From Ceratotherium simum simum (taxonomy: Eukaryota; Chordata; Mammalia; Perissodactyla; Rhinocerotidae), in assembly GCF_000283155.1 (NCBI RefSeq), contig NW_004454178.1, forward strand, positions 21,772,399-21,836,398: a DNA stretch of 64,000 nucleotides, read 5' to 3'. Made by a program: the position numbers and the translations under genes. The notes beneath the pieces were generated by a model. It was not told the origin of the DNA, searched no databases, and was given only the letters and a program-made list of their open reading frames with translations. Below, in pieces: positions 35,195 to 50,300 of this stretch. Within the stretch, counting starts at the first letter, position 1. Every line of letters starts with the position of its first letter.

Positions 35195-35430
35195 TGGCTT
35201 TCAGGCCAGCCTGCTTGCGTTTGAATCCTGTGTCCTCTACTTATCAGCTACATGATTTTGGGGAAATTATTTAACCCCTCTGTGGCTTGGTTTCCTAATC
35301 TGTTTAAGTGAGAAAATAATAATTCATGTAACTCATGGGAGGATTGAAAGAGTTGACACATGTGAAGAGCTTAGCACTGTGACTGGCACATAGTGGGAAT
35401 TACGTAAGACCTAGCTGTTATTTATTCCTG
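35195..35430 (+). repeat. MIR SINE in TRPM8 intron 1
   Basis: 'cctgcttgcgtttgaatcct', 'attatttaacccctctgtgg' and 'cactgtgactggcacatagt' in MIR order. Confidence 0.9.
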
Positions 35431-35694
35431 GCCTGATGAAGATGCATGTTTCATGTGCTAGCAGGACAAATTTGTCTTGTTCATAAATTCAAGGCGTAAC
35501 CCCAGAGGAACTGTAAGCCAAAATTTATATGATACCGCTTCTTAAGCATCCTGTCAATTACATGCTTGTGTTTTAAAAAGATTTGATTAAAAGCTTTGAA
35601 AAAATTTGATTGCAGCCTAAGATGAGGGAGATATTGGTGTTAAGACAAATAACACCTAAGACATTGGTGTTATTTGTAGCATCCCGGTTTAGCC

Positions 35695-35890
35695 TACTGG
35701 TTTTCTAAAGTGGGACCCCCGACCAGTAGCATCAGCAGCATCTGGAAACCTGTTAGAGATGCAGAACCTGTGGCCCACCTCAGGTCTGTCAGTACTCGAG
35801 AGGGGGGCCCAGCAATCTGAGTTTTGGGGATGTCTCAGTGATTCAGCCCTCCGAGCGATCACGTGTGTCCCTGAGTCGGAAACTGGAGAA
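35695..35890 (+). repeat. MER5A hAT transposon
   Basis: 'ttttctaaagtgggaccccc', 'catcagcagcatctggaaac' and 'gggcccagcaatctgagttt' match MER5A over most of its length. Confidence 0.85.
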
Positions 35891-36374
35891 GCTGTCAGCC
35901 TTTAGCATGGGACTCCTGTCCCTCCTGATACCTATGGCAGTTGACATCTTCATCTATTGTGAAGTCTGAGAAATGTGAATGGTGCTTCAGAGTTCATTGT
36001 GATTTTAATTTTTACTGCGTTAACCTCCGTGGTGGGTGTTAAGATTCCATTAATTTCACCAGACCCATCTGCAATCTTTGAGAATAAGGACCACAAATAA
36101 AAATAATCGAGATATTGGTGAAAATATAAAAGCAAAGATTTTACATCATTAAACAAATAGGTCCTAAATCTGGCAGAAATCCCAGCTATCTCTGTACTGG
36201 GGGCCCATCCTTTGGGTCTGCCATAGAATGGCTTTCATTGAATTTGACCTTGGTGACATATCTTCAACTTGCCTTCAAGACTTCATAAGAAATAGCCACA
36301 CAGTTTGGTGCTGTAGGTATTGCAGAGTTATGTCATGGGTGTTTCCCACTGTGTGGCCTAGTGTTCTTTTCACA

Positions 36375-36665
36375 GAGGAGTTTTTTTTCCCTTTTAACTT
36401 ATTATTTTGAAATAAAAATAGATTCACAGGAAGTTGAAAAACTAGTGCCAAGAGGTCCTGTGCACCCTTTACCCAGTTTCCTCCAATGGTCTTATCACAT
36501 GTAAACAAGGGATAATATCAAAACCAGGAAATAGACTTTGGTAGAATCCACAGACTTTATTCAACTTTTACTCATGTGTGTGTGTAAGTTTTATGCAATT
36601 TTAGCATGAGTAGATTTGTATAACCATCACAATCAAGTTATAGAACTGTCCCATAACTAGAAAGA
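36375..36665 (-). mobile_element. Old L1-type 3' fragment, reverse
   Basis: A T-rich start, then 'caccctttacccagtttcct', 'atcaaaaccaggaaatagac' and 'aagttatagaactgtcccat'. This is a common mammalian antisense L1 3' segment; the subfamily is uncertain. Confidence 0.6.
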
Positions 36666-37059
36666 TTCCCCTCGTTGTCACTTGTAGTCACACCCATCCT
36701 CCCTACCCCCTGCCCCTACCTGCAGGAGCTCTTTGTATACCAGCCTCTGTATCAGAACACTTGGGTTTGACCTTGCTTTATGGACACTGTGAAGTTTGCA
36801 ATGGATCATGTTCATCCCTTGGCTTTGGCCCCTGGCAAGATTAGGGTGCAGTTTCTAGCAGCCCCCCACAAATAGGCTTGCGTCTGTCTCTGGGTCCTTT
36901 TGAATGTAAATCTATTTAGCTCCTCTGGGCTACTCCCAATTTTTCACCCCCCACGCGGCCTAGGAGCTGAGCAGATAAAACATAAGTTTCCAAAGTGAGT
37001 GAGGAAGGGGGGAGGGTCATGACACCATGTTGCTTTTACTTGCCCTTGTTATGAAGCTC

Positions 37060-37300
37060 CAATATTAGTAATGGCAGTAATGATAAGCCCCAAGACTGGT
37101 AATGGTAGTAATGATAAATGCACTAACTATATTACTCAAGCATCTTGCCAAGCCTGCTGTCGGCTTGTCCTATTTAATCCTCACAACAAGTCCATGGGGG
37201 GAGACACGTTTTTAGAGATAAAGAAATTGAGACCGAAAGGGGCTGAGGTGCCAGTCTGTGGTATAGCCCAGCCTCACACTTGGTTTTCCTGACTCCCAAA
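37060..37300 (-). repeat. MIR SINE, reverse
   Basis: 'gtcctatttaatcctcacaa' and 'gagataaagaaattgagacc' are the reverse MIR core. It is preceded by an imperfect repeat of 'agtaatgataa'. Confidence 0.8.
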
Positions 37301-39049
37301 CCCCTGCTTCTGTTTTGTTTTGTTTTTTCTGTACCACTACAGTCTTCATTTCCCTCCAAGTTTGATTATAGGGATAGATGTTTCTTGGTGTGTTTATTTA
37401 AATCCCTCATGACATTGTATTTTTCATTATTAAAGACAAATCCTTCTTTCATTTTTGCCTGAACTTTTGAATTTTTGGCCTGTGGTATGATGCTAGAACT
37501 TTCCTGGCACATTCCCCAACCCCACGATTTTTCAGAAGTAGAATAACATAGTGAACTGAGTTTGTGAGTCACATGAAATCATCCTCGTCAAATGTCGTAT
37601 TAAACATCATGGCGCGGGCTTGGTGGCATTTACTAGTGGATTCCTATTGGGGAGGTCCCGTAGGTGGGGTTAGTCTGCACTGAGCACCACAATTTTCTTG
37701 ACTTCATTTTCCCACTTCTTATTGAGAGTTCCATCAACTTAGAGAAATACGCTCAGATAGAGTTAAAGATAAAGCAAGAGGACGGTCCTAGACTTGAAAC
37801 TCATGCTTTTAAGCAATATACTCCACTGCCCTCCAAATGGGTGGAATGCCAGTACCCCTTGTATGTGAATGCCAAATACTGCAAATCTGATCCATAGAAA
37901 GAGGCAATGTCTGACAGGCAGTTTTAGTGGGGTTTCAAGATCATAAGATTTATATATCATGGTTATACCATGTTAGATTATCTTATGTCGTGTTATAGTT
38001 TCGTAGTTACGCAATCACATTTTCCAAGTTGTATTAGAAACTCCAACTCCTAACTGTTGGGGGCTACAGTGAGAAAGTCCACCACCTTTAACTTCCAGAA
38101 CTTGGTAAACCTTATTTTTCTTCAAGTAAAGTGGTGGTTCTCTTGTCCATTCCAAGAGACGGGAGCTGTGGATCCCCTGACTTCCTGTGTAGCTAGGTGA
38201 CCGGGAGCAAATGCGCAGAGCAGACCAGAGCTCCAGAGCTGATGTTTCTAGCTGCTCTTCAGCAACAGAAGCCTTTCCTCAGAGGGAACCTTCTAGGACC
38301 ATGGAGATGTAAATCTGATAAAGGCAGCACCACTCCCACTGATGTGGGGAGAAGTCCCTGAGCCCCTCACACCAGTGGTACCCTGAAGACATGCTTTTTA
38401 AACCACTGCTCAAGACTTGTCTGTTGAGTGAAGCCCTGAAAACCCAGGCAATGTCCCCAGCAGGCCTCTGCTCTGGGTCAGACTGGCATTTCTTCTCTGG
38501 AGTAAGTCAGTCCAGAGAAGACTAAGGTGCTGGGTGGGATAGGAAATCAGCTCCACGTCCAGGAAGGATTTCAAAGAATATGATGTGAGAGAGGAAAAAA
38601 AAAAAAAAATCAAAGTTTTTCATCAGTATTTATTATGTTATTGTTCATTATCTTTTCCTTTTTTCTTCAATTTATTATTTAACTTCAATTTGTCTTCAAT
38701 ATATCATTTAGTGCTGAAAACCTCCCCACTCCTGCCTACCCCAAAAATCTTTCTACTCTATGCTCTGTTATTATCATAATTATTGTGTTTGCCCTGTACT
38801 TTTCTCTCTCCCTCTCTGCTAGTTTTCTTCCCCCAAGATTTAAACATGATCTCACCTCTTTAGAGCAAACAAGTCAGCAGTTGACTCTCTCCTCCCCTCT
38901 AGACCCCACTCTCCTTGGAAGGAGAGGTCTGTCTGCACTGTTGTCTTCACGCTCACTTCCCAGTTCTGAAACTAGTATTGCTGAGGTCACTGGTTATCTT
39001 CACCTTGCCCAGCCTCTAGACACTTTTCCTGCTTATTAAATATATTTTC
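37301..39049. other. Intron 1 stretch, no named repeat
   Basis: A poly-A run at 38596-38609 and pyrimidine-rich DNA near 38630-38830. No exon-like open frame with splice sites is convincing. Confidence 0.45.
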
Positions 39050-39199
39050 CAGATGACATCAGAATATATTTAATTTTGGTACATGTACCAAGTGAAAGAA
39101 TAAAATGAAAATCACTCATAGTCCCATCCCCCACATATGGCAATGGTTAACATGTGGGTGTATTTACTTCCATGGGCCTTACACACATTAAACATAATG

Positions 39200-39380
39200 C
39201 ATTGACTTCCCCGCAGCCATAGCTGCCTTTCCTGCAGGTGCGTCACACGTCAGCTGCTGAGTCACCTTTATAAGGAAGCCGAGAGGGTGAAAGACTCACT
39301 CAAGGTCGCAGGGTTACAGTTGAGCCCAAGCTGACTGCCTCTAAAGCCAGAGTTCTTAATCATTAGGATTTCTTGCCTCT
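39200..39380 (-). repeat. MIR SINE, reverse
   Basis: 'agactcactcaaggtcgcag' followed by 'gactgcctctaaagccagag' and 'ttcttaatcattaggatttc' form the reverse MIR 5' half. Confidence 0.7.
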
Positions 39381-39384
39381 CAAT

Positions 39385-39590
39385 TTTTTTTTTCTTTTTT
39401 TGGTGAGGAAGATTGGCCCTGGGCTAATGTCCGTGCCCATCCTCCTCTACTTTATATGGAATGCCACCATATAAATAAGCGATGATTGCGGTGCGTAGGT
39501 CTGTGTCTGGGATCCAAACCTGTGAACCCCGGGCCACTGAAGTGGAGCGTGTGAACTTAACCACTATGCCATGGAGCCGTCCCCAACGTC
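39385..39590 (-). mobile_element. ERE2-type SINE, reverse
   Basis: A poly-T start, then 'ggtgaggaagattggccctg', 'ctgtgtctgggatccaaacc' and the reversed head 'cttaaccactatgccatgga'. It is diverged from the copy at 16687. Confidence 0.88.
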
Positions 39591-40384
39591 CTAATTTTTT
39601 TCTAGTCACGATAAATCACAGTAATTTTTCCACGTCATTACAATACACCCCCTTCACAGCACCATCCTCTTACTTCTTCTGGGTGTAATGTTCTCCCATT
39701 GATGAGAATTTAGGTCATTTCTAATTTTTCCTATGAAATGAATATATTTTGAGTATAACTTTTTATGTGTTTTTGATGATTTCTTTTATCTAGATTCTCC
39801 AAAGCCAATTCATTAGGTCAGCAATGATCATTGTAAATGCCTTGCGACATTACTGCCACACTGCTTGGCTGGCAGTAAAACGATCTTCACCCCCACCCAA
39901 TCATGAGAGTGTCTGTCCCACCACCCTCCTCCCATCATCAAACAGTATCATTTGAAAACATGGCCCGTTGGTGTTTCATGGTTGATGGACTTTTGTTGTT
40001 TTTATTACAAAGGAGGTTTGGCATGTTTCTGTATTTATTAGCAATTTGTGTTCCCTCGTCTGGTGGATTTGGATTCTAGCCCTTTGCCCAGTTTTCTACA
40101 ATTTTGTTAGTATTCCTTAGCATGTGATGATTCGACTGATTTCTTCCTGGTGAACCTTTCATTTCTTCCTCCTCCTACTGGTTGTCATCTTACTTTTCCA
40201 GTGCACTCCCCTTCAGGGCAGAGTCTTCTTTCCCAAGGTTCTGGGGGTCCCCTCTGGACCTCCTCTCTCTCTCCAGGCCCTCCCTGGGGCCTCTCTGATC
40301 TTTTCCCTTGGTCCTTGGCCCTACATCCCTTCTCCTAATGCCCCATCTTCCTTCACACCCAAGCCTCAGATCCTGAATGTGTTT

Positions 40385-40745
40385 AGATGATTGATAAACA
40401 GATACCAGGAATACCCATTGTGGAAGACGTCGTAAAGAACACCTCGACTCATAATTAGTCAATGTGAATGCAACTGGCTTCAGAAAACCAGTTAGAAACT
40501 AATGCGTAATGAAGGCATTTGAGATGTCAGAACAGGGAGATTTGCTGCACATCTTACATGGCTTTCTCATTTCTTGTTTAACCGGAATGTGATTAAAAAG
40601 TAAAAATACAGTTTTTCCTTTGCAGTGCAATAAGCTGTTTTTCATCGTGAGACAAATGAAATCATTTCCTGACCGTCAGTGCCGTACTCAGAAGCAATTT
40701 GCTGTATGGGGATCATAGTAAATACCTTGCAAGATCGATTAGTGG
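40385..40745. other. Unique AT-rich block in intron 1, possible conserved element
   Basis: No repeat signature. The block has several homeodomain-like cores ('taattag' at 40453-40459) and lies about 1.7 kb upstream of the first coding exon. Conservation cannot be judged from a single sequence. Confidence 0.25.
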
Positions 40746-41087
40746 TTTTACCATAATGTATGTAAAGTAGCAGTTAATACTCTGAGCCTCTCTTTGAAAT
40801 GCCTGGGGAGAGAAGTAAAGGAAGCGCTCTGTGTTTTAAACAGCCTAGACCGACTGTTCCAAGGGAGGTTTAAAGAAGCTTCTGGTCTCGGTGGGGTGGG
40901 AGAGTTTTGAGCCTGGCCTGGAACGGGCGATCTGGACAGAGGGGTTGGGCCCACTGGGCTGAGGGCTCAGCAACAGTATGGCTGAGCCGTGAGTCTTAGG
41001 CCTCCCCACATCCAGGGCTTATGGAATGCAGCGGGAAAGTAATTTGCAAACCGAAGGAGGATTTGGAGGGTGGGAAGGGGTGTTACC

Positions 41088-41960
41088 TATTCATTTAAAT
41101 TGTTCACTTAACGAATATTTGTACAGATCTACTCCCTGCACTATGCCAGACAAGGGAGATCTGGTCCTTGCCCTCAGCAAGCTAACAGGGCCAGACAGGT
41201 CACGAATCAGGTCCGGACACTCATGGCTTGGTGGGGAGTAGAAGATGCTGCCAAAGCAGTAACCTGGCACCTGCCCTTGGGCATCACAGGGCACCTCCCT
41301 GAAGAAATGATGTGCGAGTGAGGCTGGGAGGATGACCAGGAGATAACCAGACGGAGGGGCTTGAGGAAGAGGGTTCCAGACAGAGGGTGGGGCTGCAGAT
41401 GGGAAAGGCGGGGCCCATGTGAGGAGCAGGGCCCAGAGGGAGAGGGAGGTGTGTGCTGTCAGGCTGGGAGGAGGGCCCAAGTGGCAACCGTCGGCTGCTG
41501 GAGAGGCGGGTGAGGAATGAAGGAGGTGGGACTGCCACTTGGATGTGGTGGTGACAGGGTAGGGGGACGGTCACGGGCAGCTAGGAGAGCTTGGTGCCAA
41601 GAGGAAGCATGGAGACACAAGGAGGCAAGAGTGTAGGAGAAGGATGATGCTTTCATTCTAGAAATGTCATGTTTACTGCGTCTGCGGACAACACGGGATG
41701 TCCTGTAGGCCATGGGTGGTTTTTGTCTGATGCTTGGGAATTGGCTCTGAGTTAATGTTTGGGAGACAAGAGGGACATAGAGCTCCTGCAGCTTGGGATG
41801 GGAGGGTCTGAGTTTGAGAAGAGCAGGGGGCAGCCCAGGAGACGTTTCCATGGCAACTGAGGTGTCTGTGATGCCCCGGCTAATGGCCTGCTCCGGAGCC
41901 TGGGAGGGAATTGCCAGCATCCCTGGGACTGATGTGCCAGCTCTGAGTCTAAGGGTGACC
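41088..41960 (-). mobile_element. L2 LINE, reverse
   Basis: 'taacgaatatttgtacagat', 'actatgccagacaagggaga', 'gggcacctccctgaagaaat' and 'gaggaagagggttccagaca' follow the antisense L2. The right end is unclear, and 42150-42420 may be another L2 piece. The open frames on the minus strand here are L2 noise. Confidence 0.7.
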
Positions 41961-42447
41961 TGAGGCACACTGACCCTCAGGCCCTACACCACTGTCCGTC
42001 AAGGTCCTTCTCCCCCTTCGCTTGGTTGGATCAGGGCCAGGATCCTTCTCCCCTGCTCATGGCCCTGTCCTCTCATCCTCTAGCCCATGAAAGCTGCAAG
42101 TTACAGTTTGTTCTGCAAGTTTCTTTTACTCCAGATTCATTAACTTAGATATAGCTATTGCAAACCTCCTGTGTGTGGTGGTCTGTGATCCCACCTCGGA
42201 GAGAGGGCACCCAGGAGGGCCCTACCCGAGGCGTGAGGGACCAGGGAAGAGTAACTGAAGGATGGAGACTCAAGCTGGGTCCTGGAGGATGAAGAGGAGG
42301 GAGGCGAGAAGAGCAGGGACAGGGGTACAGTCACTCCACGGGGGTGGCCGATGGAGCATGGGACGCTCTGCAAATGGCCAAGGGGAAAAGGTGGAGGGAA
42401 GGGGCTTCGTGATCAAGCTTTGAATGGAGCCCTTTTACTGTTTGTAA

Positions 42448-46159
<3,712 letters not shown>

Positions 46160-46278
46160 TAAGCAACTATTTTCCCTCCGTTTTTCTTCCACATCTGAAG
46201 ATAAATTATCAACAACCATTACAACAAACAAACAAATGCTTGCTCGTTCATTATTAAAGTTGTTTTCATCTTGCCATT

Positions 46279-46342
46279 CTCAGAAATGGTGTGTGAGCAG
46301 GAAGAATTTTCTCAGAAATGGTCTGCGAGCAGGAAGAATTTG
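46279..46342 (+). repeat. 32-bp tandem duplication near an exon
   Basis: Two adjacent 32-bp units (46279-46310 and 46311-46342), each starting 'ctcagaaatggt' and containing 'gagcaggaagaattt', differ at about three positions. It lies 120 bp downstream of coding exon 2. Confidence 0.92.
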
Positions 46343-46974
46343 GCAAGTAGCTTGGAGTCGGTCCCTAGAGCAACTTCATTTTGTTTGATATTTAGCTATG
46401 GCAATAGTCGGTAAAGGCTCCAAGAGGCTGCTTCCCCCTTCAGTAGTCCCATGAGCCTGGGAGCCCACCTGAGTGGCCATGGCAGTGCACGTTGTTGTTT
46501 TAGAGCAGGTGGCAGGTGACACTAAGCGTGTGTGCACACATGGCAATCTGACCTGCTCCTCTGTCAGGCTGTCATGCCCTTTTGTTGACTTTGAGCCTTC
46601 CCAACTATTGGGTGTTCATCTGCTCTGAGTCTCGTGTGTTTTAGAACATCAAGGCTGGGTTACAAAAGCCATGGGGAGCAGCCTCCAGCAGCTCTGCACC
46701 CAGGAGGTCCTCAAAGAATGTTAGCTAATGAGTGAGTGAGTGAATGGATTGACTGCTGGTCTCTCCCACAGCAGATGCACCTAGATCTAATGAAACAATG
46801 TTAGCCCACCTCCCTCTCATCTTGTTCCTCTCTGCCCCCTCTCTTTTGCCTGCTGGTGATAGGAGAAAAAGTCTAGCTAGTAATTGACTGGATAGTTGTT
46901 GCTGTAGTTTATAATTACAGCATTGACCCTCTGTTGAGCAGAGGCAGTGAACAGAGGAAGGATGTAAGAATGAG

Positions 46975-47200
46975 CAAGAGCAGAAGCTTTAGAATCAGCC
47001 CTGGGTCCAACCTTGGCCTGGCTGCCTGCTCACTGCATGACCTTGAGCCAATTACTCTCCTTTCTGAACTGAATTTTCTCATCCTAAAACTCTAGAAAAG
47101 CACACCTATGGGTTGTGGGAAGGAGTCAATGAAGTAACACATAAAATACCTACCACAGTGCCTCAGAGCCTAAAAGGTTCCCAATAAATGTGTTTTCTTA
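46975..47200 (+). repeat. MIR SINE
   Basis: 'gctttagaatcagccctggg', 'tgcatgaccttgagccaatt' and 'ctaccacagtgcctcagagc' in MIR order. Confidence 0.88.
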
Positions 47201-47427
47201 TTTCACGTGAATTAGAAAATGAACATCAGAAACACTGAGAGATCTCTACTTTGTCATTGGTATAAATGTATTCATCATGAGTCATTTTGACTCTATGAGT
47301 CAAACTCTATGAATCAGCTATTTATCTCCCCTATGTTTCACTGAAAGATTTTGCTGTTAATATATTTGTTTGACTGACAGAAAACACCATTTGGATGCAT
47401 TCATTCATTCAAGAAATATTTATTGGG

Positions 47428-47680
47428 TGGGGCTGGCCTGGTGGCCGAGTGGTTGAGTTTTCGAGTTCTGCTTCGGCGGCCTGGGGTTCGCCGGTTCGGA
47501 TCCTGGGCACAGACCTACTCAGGACTCATCAAGCCATGCTGAGGCGGTATCCCACATAGAAGAACTAGAGGGCCCTACAACTAGGATATGCAACTATGTA
47601 CTGGGGCTTTGGGGAGAAAAAAGAAAAGGAGGAAGATTGGCAACAGAAGTTAGTTCAGGGCCAATCTTCCTCTAAAAAAA
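47428..47680 (+). mobile_element. ERE1-type SINE inserted at a MIR boundary
   Basis: The head is 'ggggctggcctggtggccga', with 'gttcggatcctgggcacaga' and 'ctatgtactggggctttggg', then a tail 'gaggaagattggcaacagaa' and poly-A. The flanks 'tattggg' (47421-47427 and 47686-47692), within slightly longer imperfect matches, mark the target site. It is the only copy here with the 'catgctgaggcggtatccca' centre on the plus strand. Confidence 0.92.
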
Positions 47681-47692
47681 AAATGTATTGGG

Positions 47693-47890
47693 CTTTTACT
47701 ATGTCACGGGGACTTTATATACTTGATTGCTAATTCTATAACCCCTCTGCAAGGTAGCTGCTACTATCATTTGACCAGGCACGTGGGACCCAGGGGTCTT
47801 CAGTATTTTACCCATCACGTGGCCAGTGGGAGATAGATGAGGGGTTAAACCCAGGTTTTCTGATTCCTAGGTTGTGCGTTCTTTCTATCC
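47693..47890 (-). repeat. MIR SINE, reverse, next to the ERE1
   Basis: 'gggcttttactatgtcacgg' and 'acccatcacgtggccagtgg' then 'ttaaacccaggttttctgat' follow the reverse MIR. Its start lies on the other side of the SINE (47405-47427). Confidence 0.75.
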
Positions 47891-47939
47891 CCAGCTTTTG
47901 CCCTTTCTATGCCTCAGGCAGACCATTTTCATCAGCAAT

Positions 47940-48500
47940 TTCTTAGTTGCAGATATTCAATCTAATTGGCTTAGGTGACAGGGGGTCGTCCCATTACTGA
48001 CTGAAAAGCACAGCCAGATGCAGGGCTCAATTTCACCAAGACCCTGTCTCTTTCCACCTGTTGTTTCTGCTATTTTCTGGGTGGCCAGGCTCTTCACAAG
48101 TGGTGTCAAAATGGTCACCATATCTTTGGCTTACATGCTATCAGCTTACCATTTTACCACTGCAGGAGAGAGGGCCTCATTCCTAGCAATTCCACCAAAA
48201 GTCCTGGGTTGATGTTCATGGCTCTTATTGGCCTGGTTGGGCCGTGTGCCTGTCTCTGAGCTAATCCTTGGGGCTGGGGGATGGAATATATTGATTGGCC
48301 AGGCTTGGGTTATGTGTCCACATGGACCCAGTGTGGAAAGGGATGATTCCTCAAAGGGAAATCCAGGTGGTCCTACCAGCAGAAGAGAAAATGGATGCAA
48401 GGTAGGGAAGCCTGGAGCGGTCCACCTTAGATGCTTGATTCAGCTTGAGTCTGGCTGGAACAAAGGGAGATGTGGTGAGCAGCCCCACCCTCAACAACAC
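47940..48500 (+). repeat. Mammalian interspersed repeat, family not named
   Basis: 'tcaatctaattggcttaggt', 'ctattggccaggctc'-like phrases and 'gggatgattcctcaaaggga' correspond to a high-copy mammalian element I recognise but cannot name. About 49970-50230 looks like another copy of its first half. Confidence 0.5.
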
Positions 48501-49039
48501 AAGTAGAGAACAAGAAGATGTCAGAGTCTTCCAGTTCCCATCTCAAAGGGACACAAGGTTGTAGACCAGGGTCAAGACTCTATACTCTTTGAGTTTCTCC
48601 ATATTTATTATTTTATCTCGCCATAGGTAGTGGGAATACTCTGTGTAATCTAAATTTCCCATCAGACATGTGAATCAGATGAAGTGACTCTTAATATTCT
48701 ACCCCAGTTTTGCTGCTGCTTGCCACACCAGCTGACATAGGCTGTCCAAAGTCTCCCCAGAGAATCCCTGGGGTTGCGTCATATGTGCTAAGCCCAGACT
48801 ACTCATGTCTCTCCACCCTAACCCCTTGTGGATGTCTATTTCTTGAGCAGTCACTGGAGAGTGATGCTTGACCATTGCGCCTGTTGCTGGATGCCCTCTG
48901 AGACATTGCCGCCCAGTTTAGTGGCTGTCCACTGGCACTCCTGAGGCTGTAAGCCCCTGATCTGGGTTTGTTCTCTTCAGTTCTCACTGCCTCAGCCATG
49001 CTGGGTTCCAGGTAGAAACTAGAAGAACTCTACTTCCGC

Positions 49040-49250
49040 TATAGCTGCTCTGTGCAATGGAACTCTCTGCCATGAGAGAAATATTCTGTATCTGCAGTGT
49101 CCATTATGGTAGTCAGTAGCCACATGTGGCTTTTGAAATGTGGTCAGTGTAACCAGTGAATTGAATTTATTTCTTTTTGATGAACTTAAGTATAAAGTTA
49201 AATAGCCACACATGGCTAGTGACTACCTTATTGACAGTGTAGCTCTATAG
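49040..49250 (+). repeat. hAT-type DNA transposon (same group as 6095)
   Basis: 'gctctgtgcaatggaactct' at one end, 'gtagccacatgtggcttttg' and 'tagccacacatggctagtga' inside, and 'cttattgacagtgtagctct' at the other. Confidence 0.8.
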
Positions 49251-49969
49251 GATTCAGACCTGGCTTGCGAGGTAGAACTAGGGTCCTGATGTTCTCCTGT
49301 CCTCTTCAGCTCTCCTCTCTGTCACTCCTATCCCTCCTCCAGGTATCTGAGCTCTTAATGTCTTTCTGGCCTCTTCAACATTTGTAAACCTATTCATGCA
49401 AATTGATGCTTAGAGGGCTACCAGCTCAGCCCACAGACCATCAACATGGAGCCACACAACTCTCTGTGTCAAGGTCACCTGAGACACGCCCCTACTCTTA
49501 GAAGGGAAAAGGTCTCAAGAATCTGTCTTCAGTTGTAGCAAGGATGGGTGGGGCAGGGAATTCTCTCCCCACCCTGCAATGAGCTTGGGTAGGTATGGAC
49601 AGACCCCAAAGGATAGGGGGATGGTAATAGCTAAGGAAAGGGGAGAGGAAGCCAACTTGGACTCTAGTGGGTGGGACTCTGAGACCATGGGCAGCAGTCT
49701 TGGCTCAGGAAATGCCCTGGGACTTAGTAAGAGAAATGACTGAGGCAACTGTGATCAATTCTGGATGACTTTTTTTTGTTGGCCAAACTGAGTGATGCCC
49801 CAGGGAACTGTTCCTTTGGAGGCAAGATTGCCACTGGAAGCGTGATTTTGAATCCAAGCTCTAGCTCAATTTTTACAGATCCAGAAAATATTGAATGTTC
49901 TGACATATATTTTGAAAACAGATAATTTCCATACTCTATAGTAATTAAGACTTTTGGTTACAAGAATGC

Positions 49970-50300
49970 AAGGTAGCTTAACCTAAAAGGGGGGATGTAC
50001 TATACGGAGACAGGAATGCCACAAACAACCTAAGAGAGAGAAGTGGCTGGGTGTCTGGGCTGGTTAGGGCCATGGCTGGAACATGTGGGGACTCAAGAAG
50101 TCTTCTCTGTCTACCTTTTATCTCCACCTCTCCCTGCACACCTGCTTTCTTTCTCAGTGTAGATACAATTGTGTTGTGTTGCCTGGAACTTCCATGTCCC
50201 AGGTCTAGACCTGGAGACATAGGAACAGCTCTTTTGGTGCTAACTCCAAATTCCCAAGAAAGGGATTCCTATGTCAATTCTGGATTGACTTCCTACCTCT
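49970..50300 (+). repeat. Second copy of the unnamed repeat
   Basis: 'gcttaacctaaaagggggga' and 'gggtgtctgggctggttagg' correspond to the 5' half of the element at 47940-48500. Confidence 0.4.

Larger units (their letters stand above)
39050..40130 (-). mobile_element. Old L1 3' region, reverse, interrupted by MIR and ERE2
   Basis: 39050-39195 and 39591-40130 ('ttttccacgtcattacaata', 'cccattgatgagaatttagg', 'tggattctagccctttgccc') look like the two sides of one decayed antisense L1. A reverse MIR occupies about 39200-39380 and an ERE2 SINE 39385-39590. Confidence 0.6.

Noticed and set aside
41091..41968. Minus-strand frames of 96-169 codons upstream of the TRPM8 start
   Set aside because: They coincide with a reverse L2; no domain or splice evidence.
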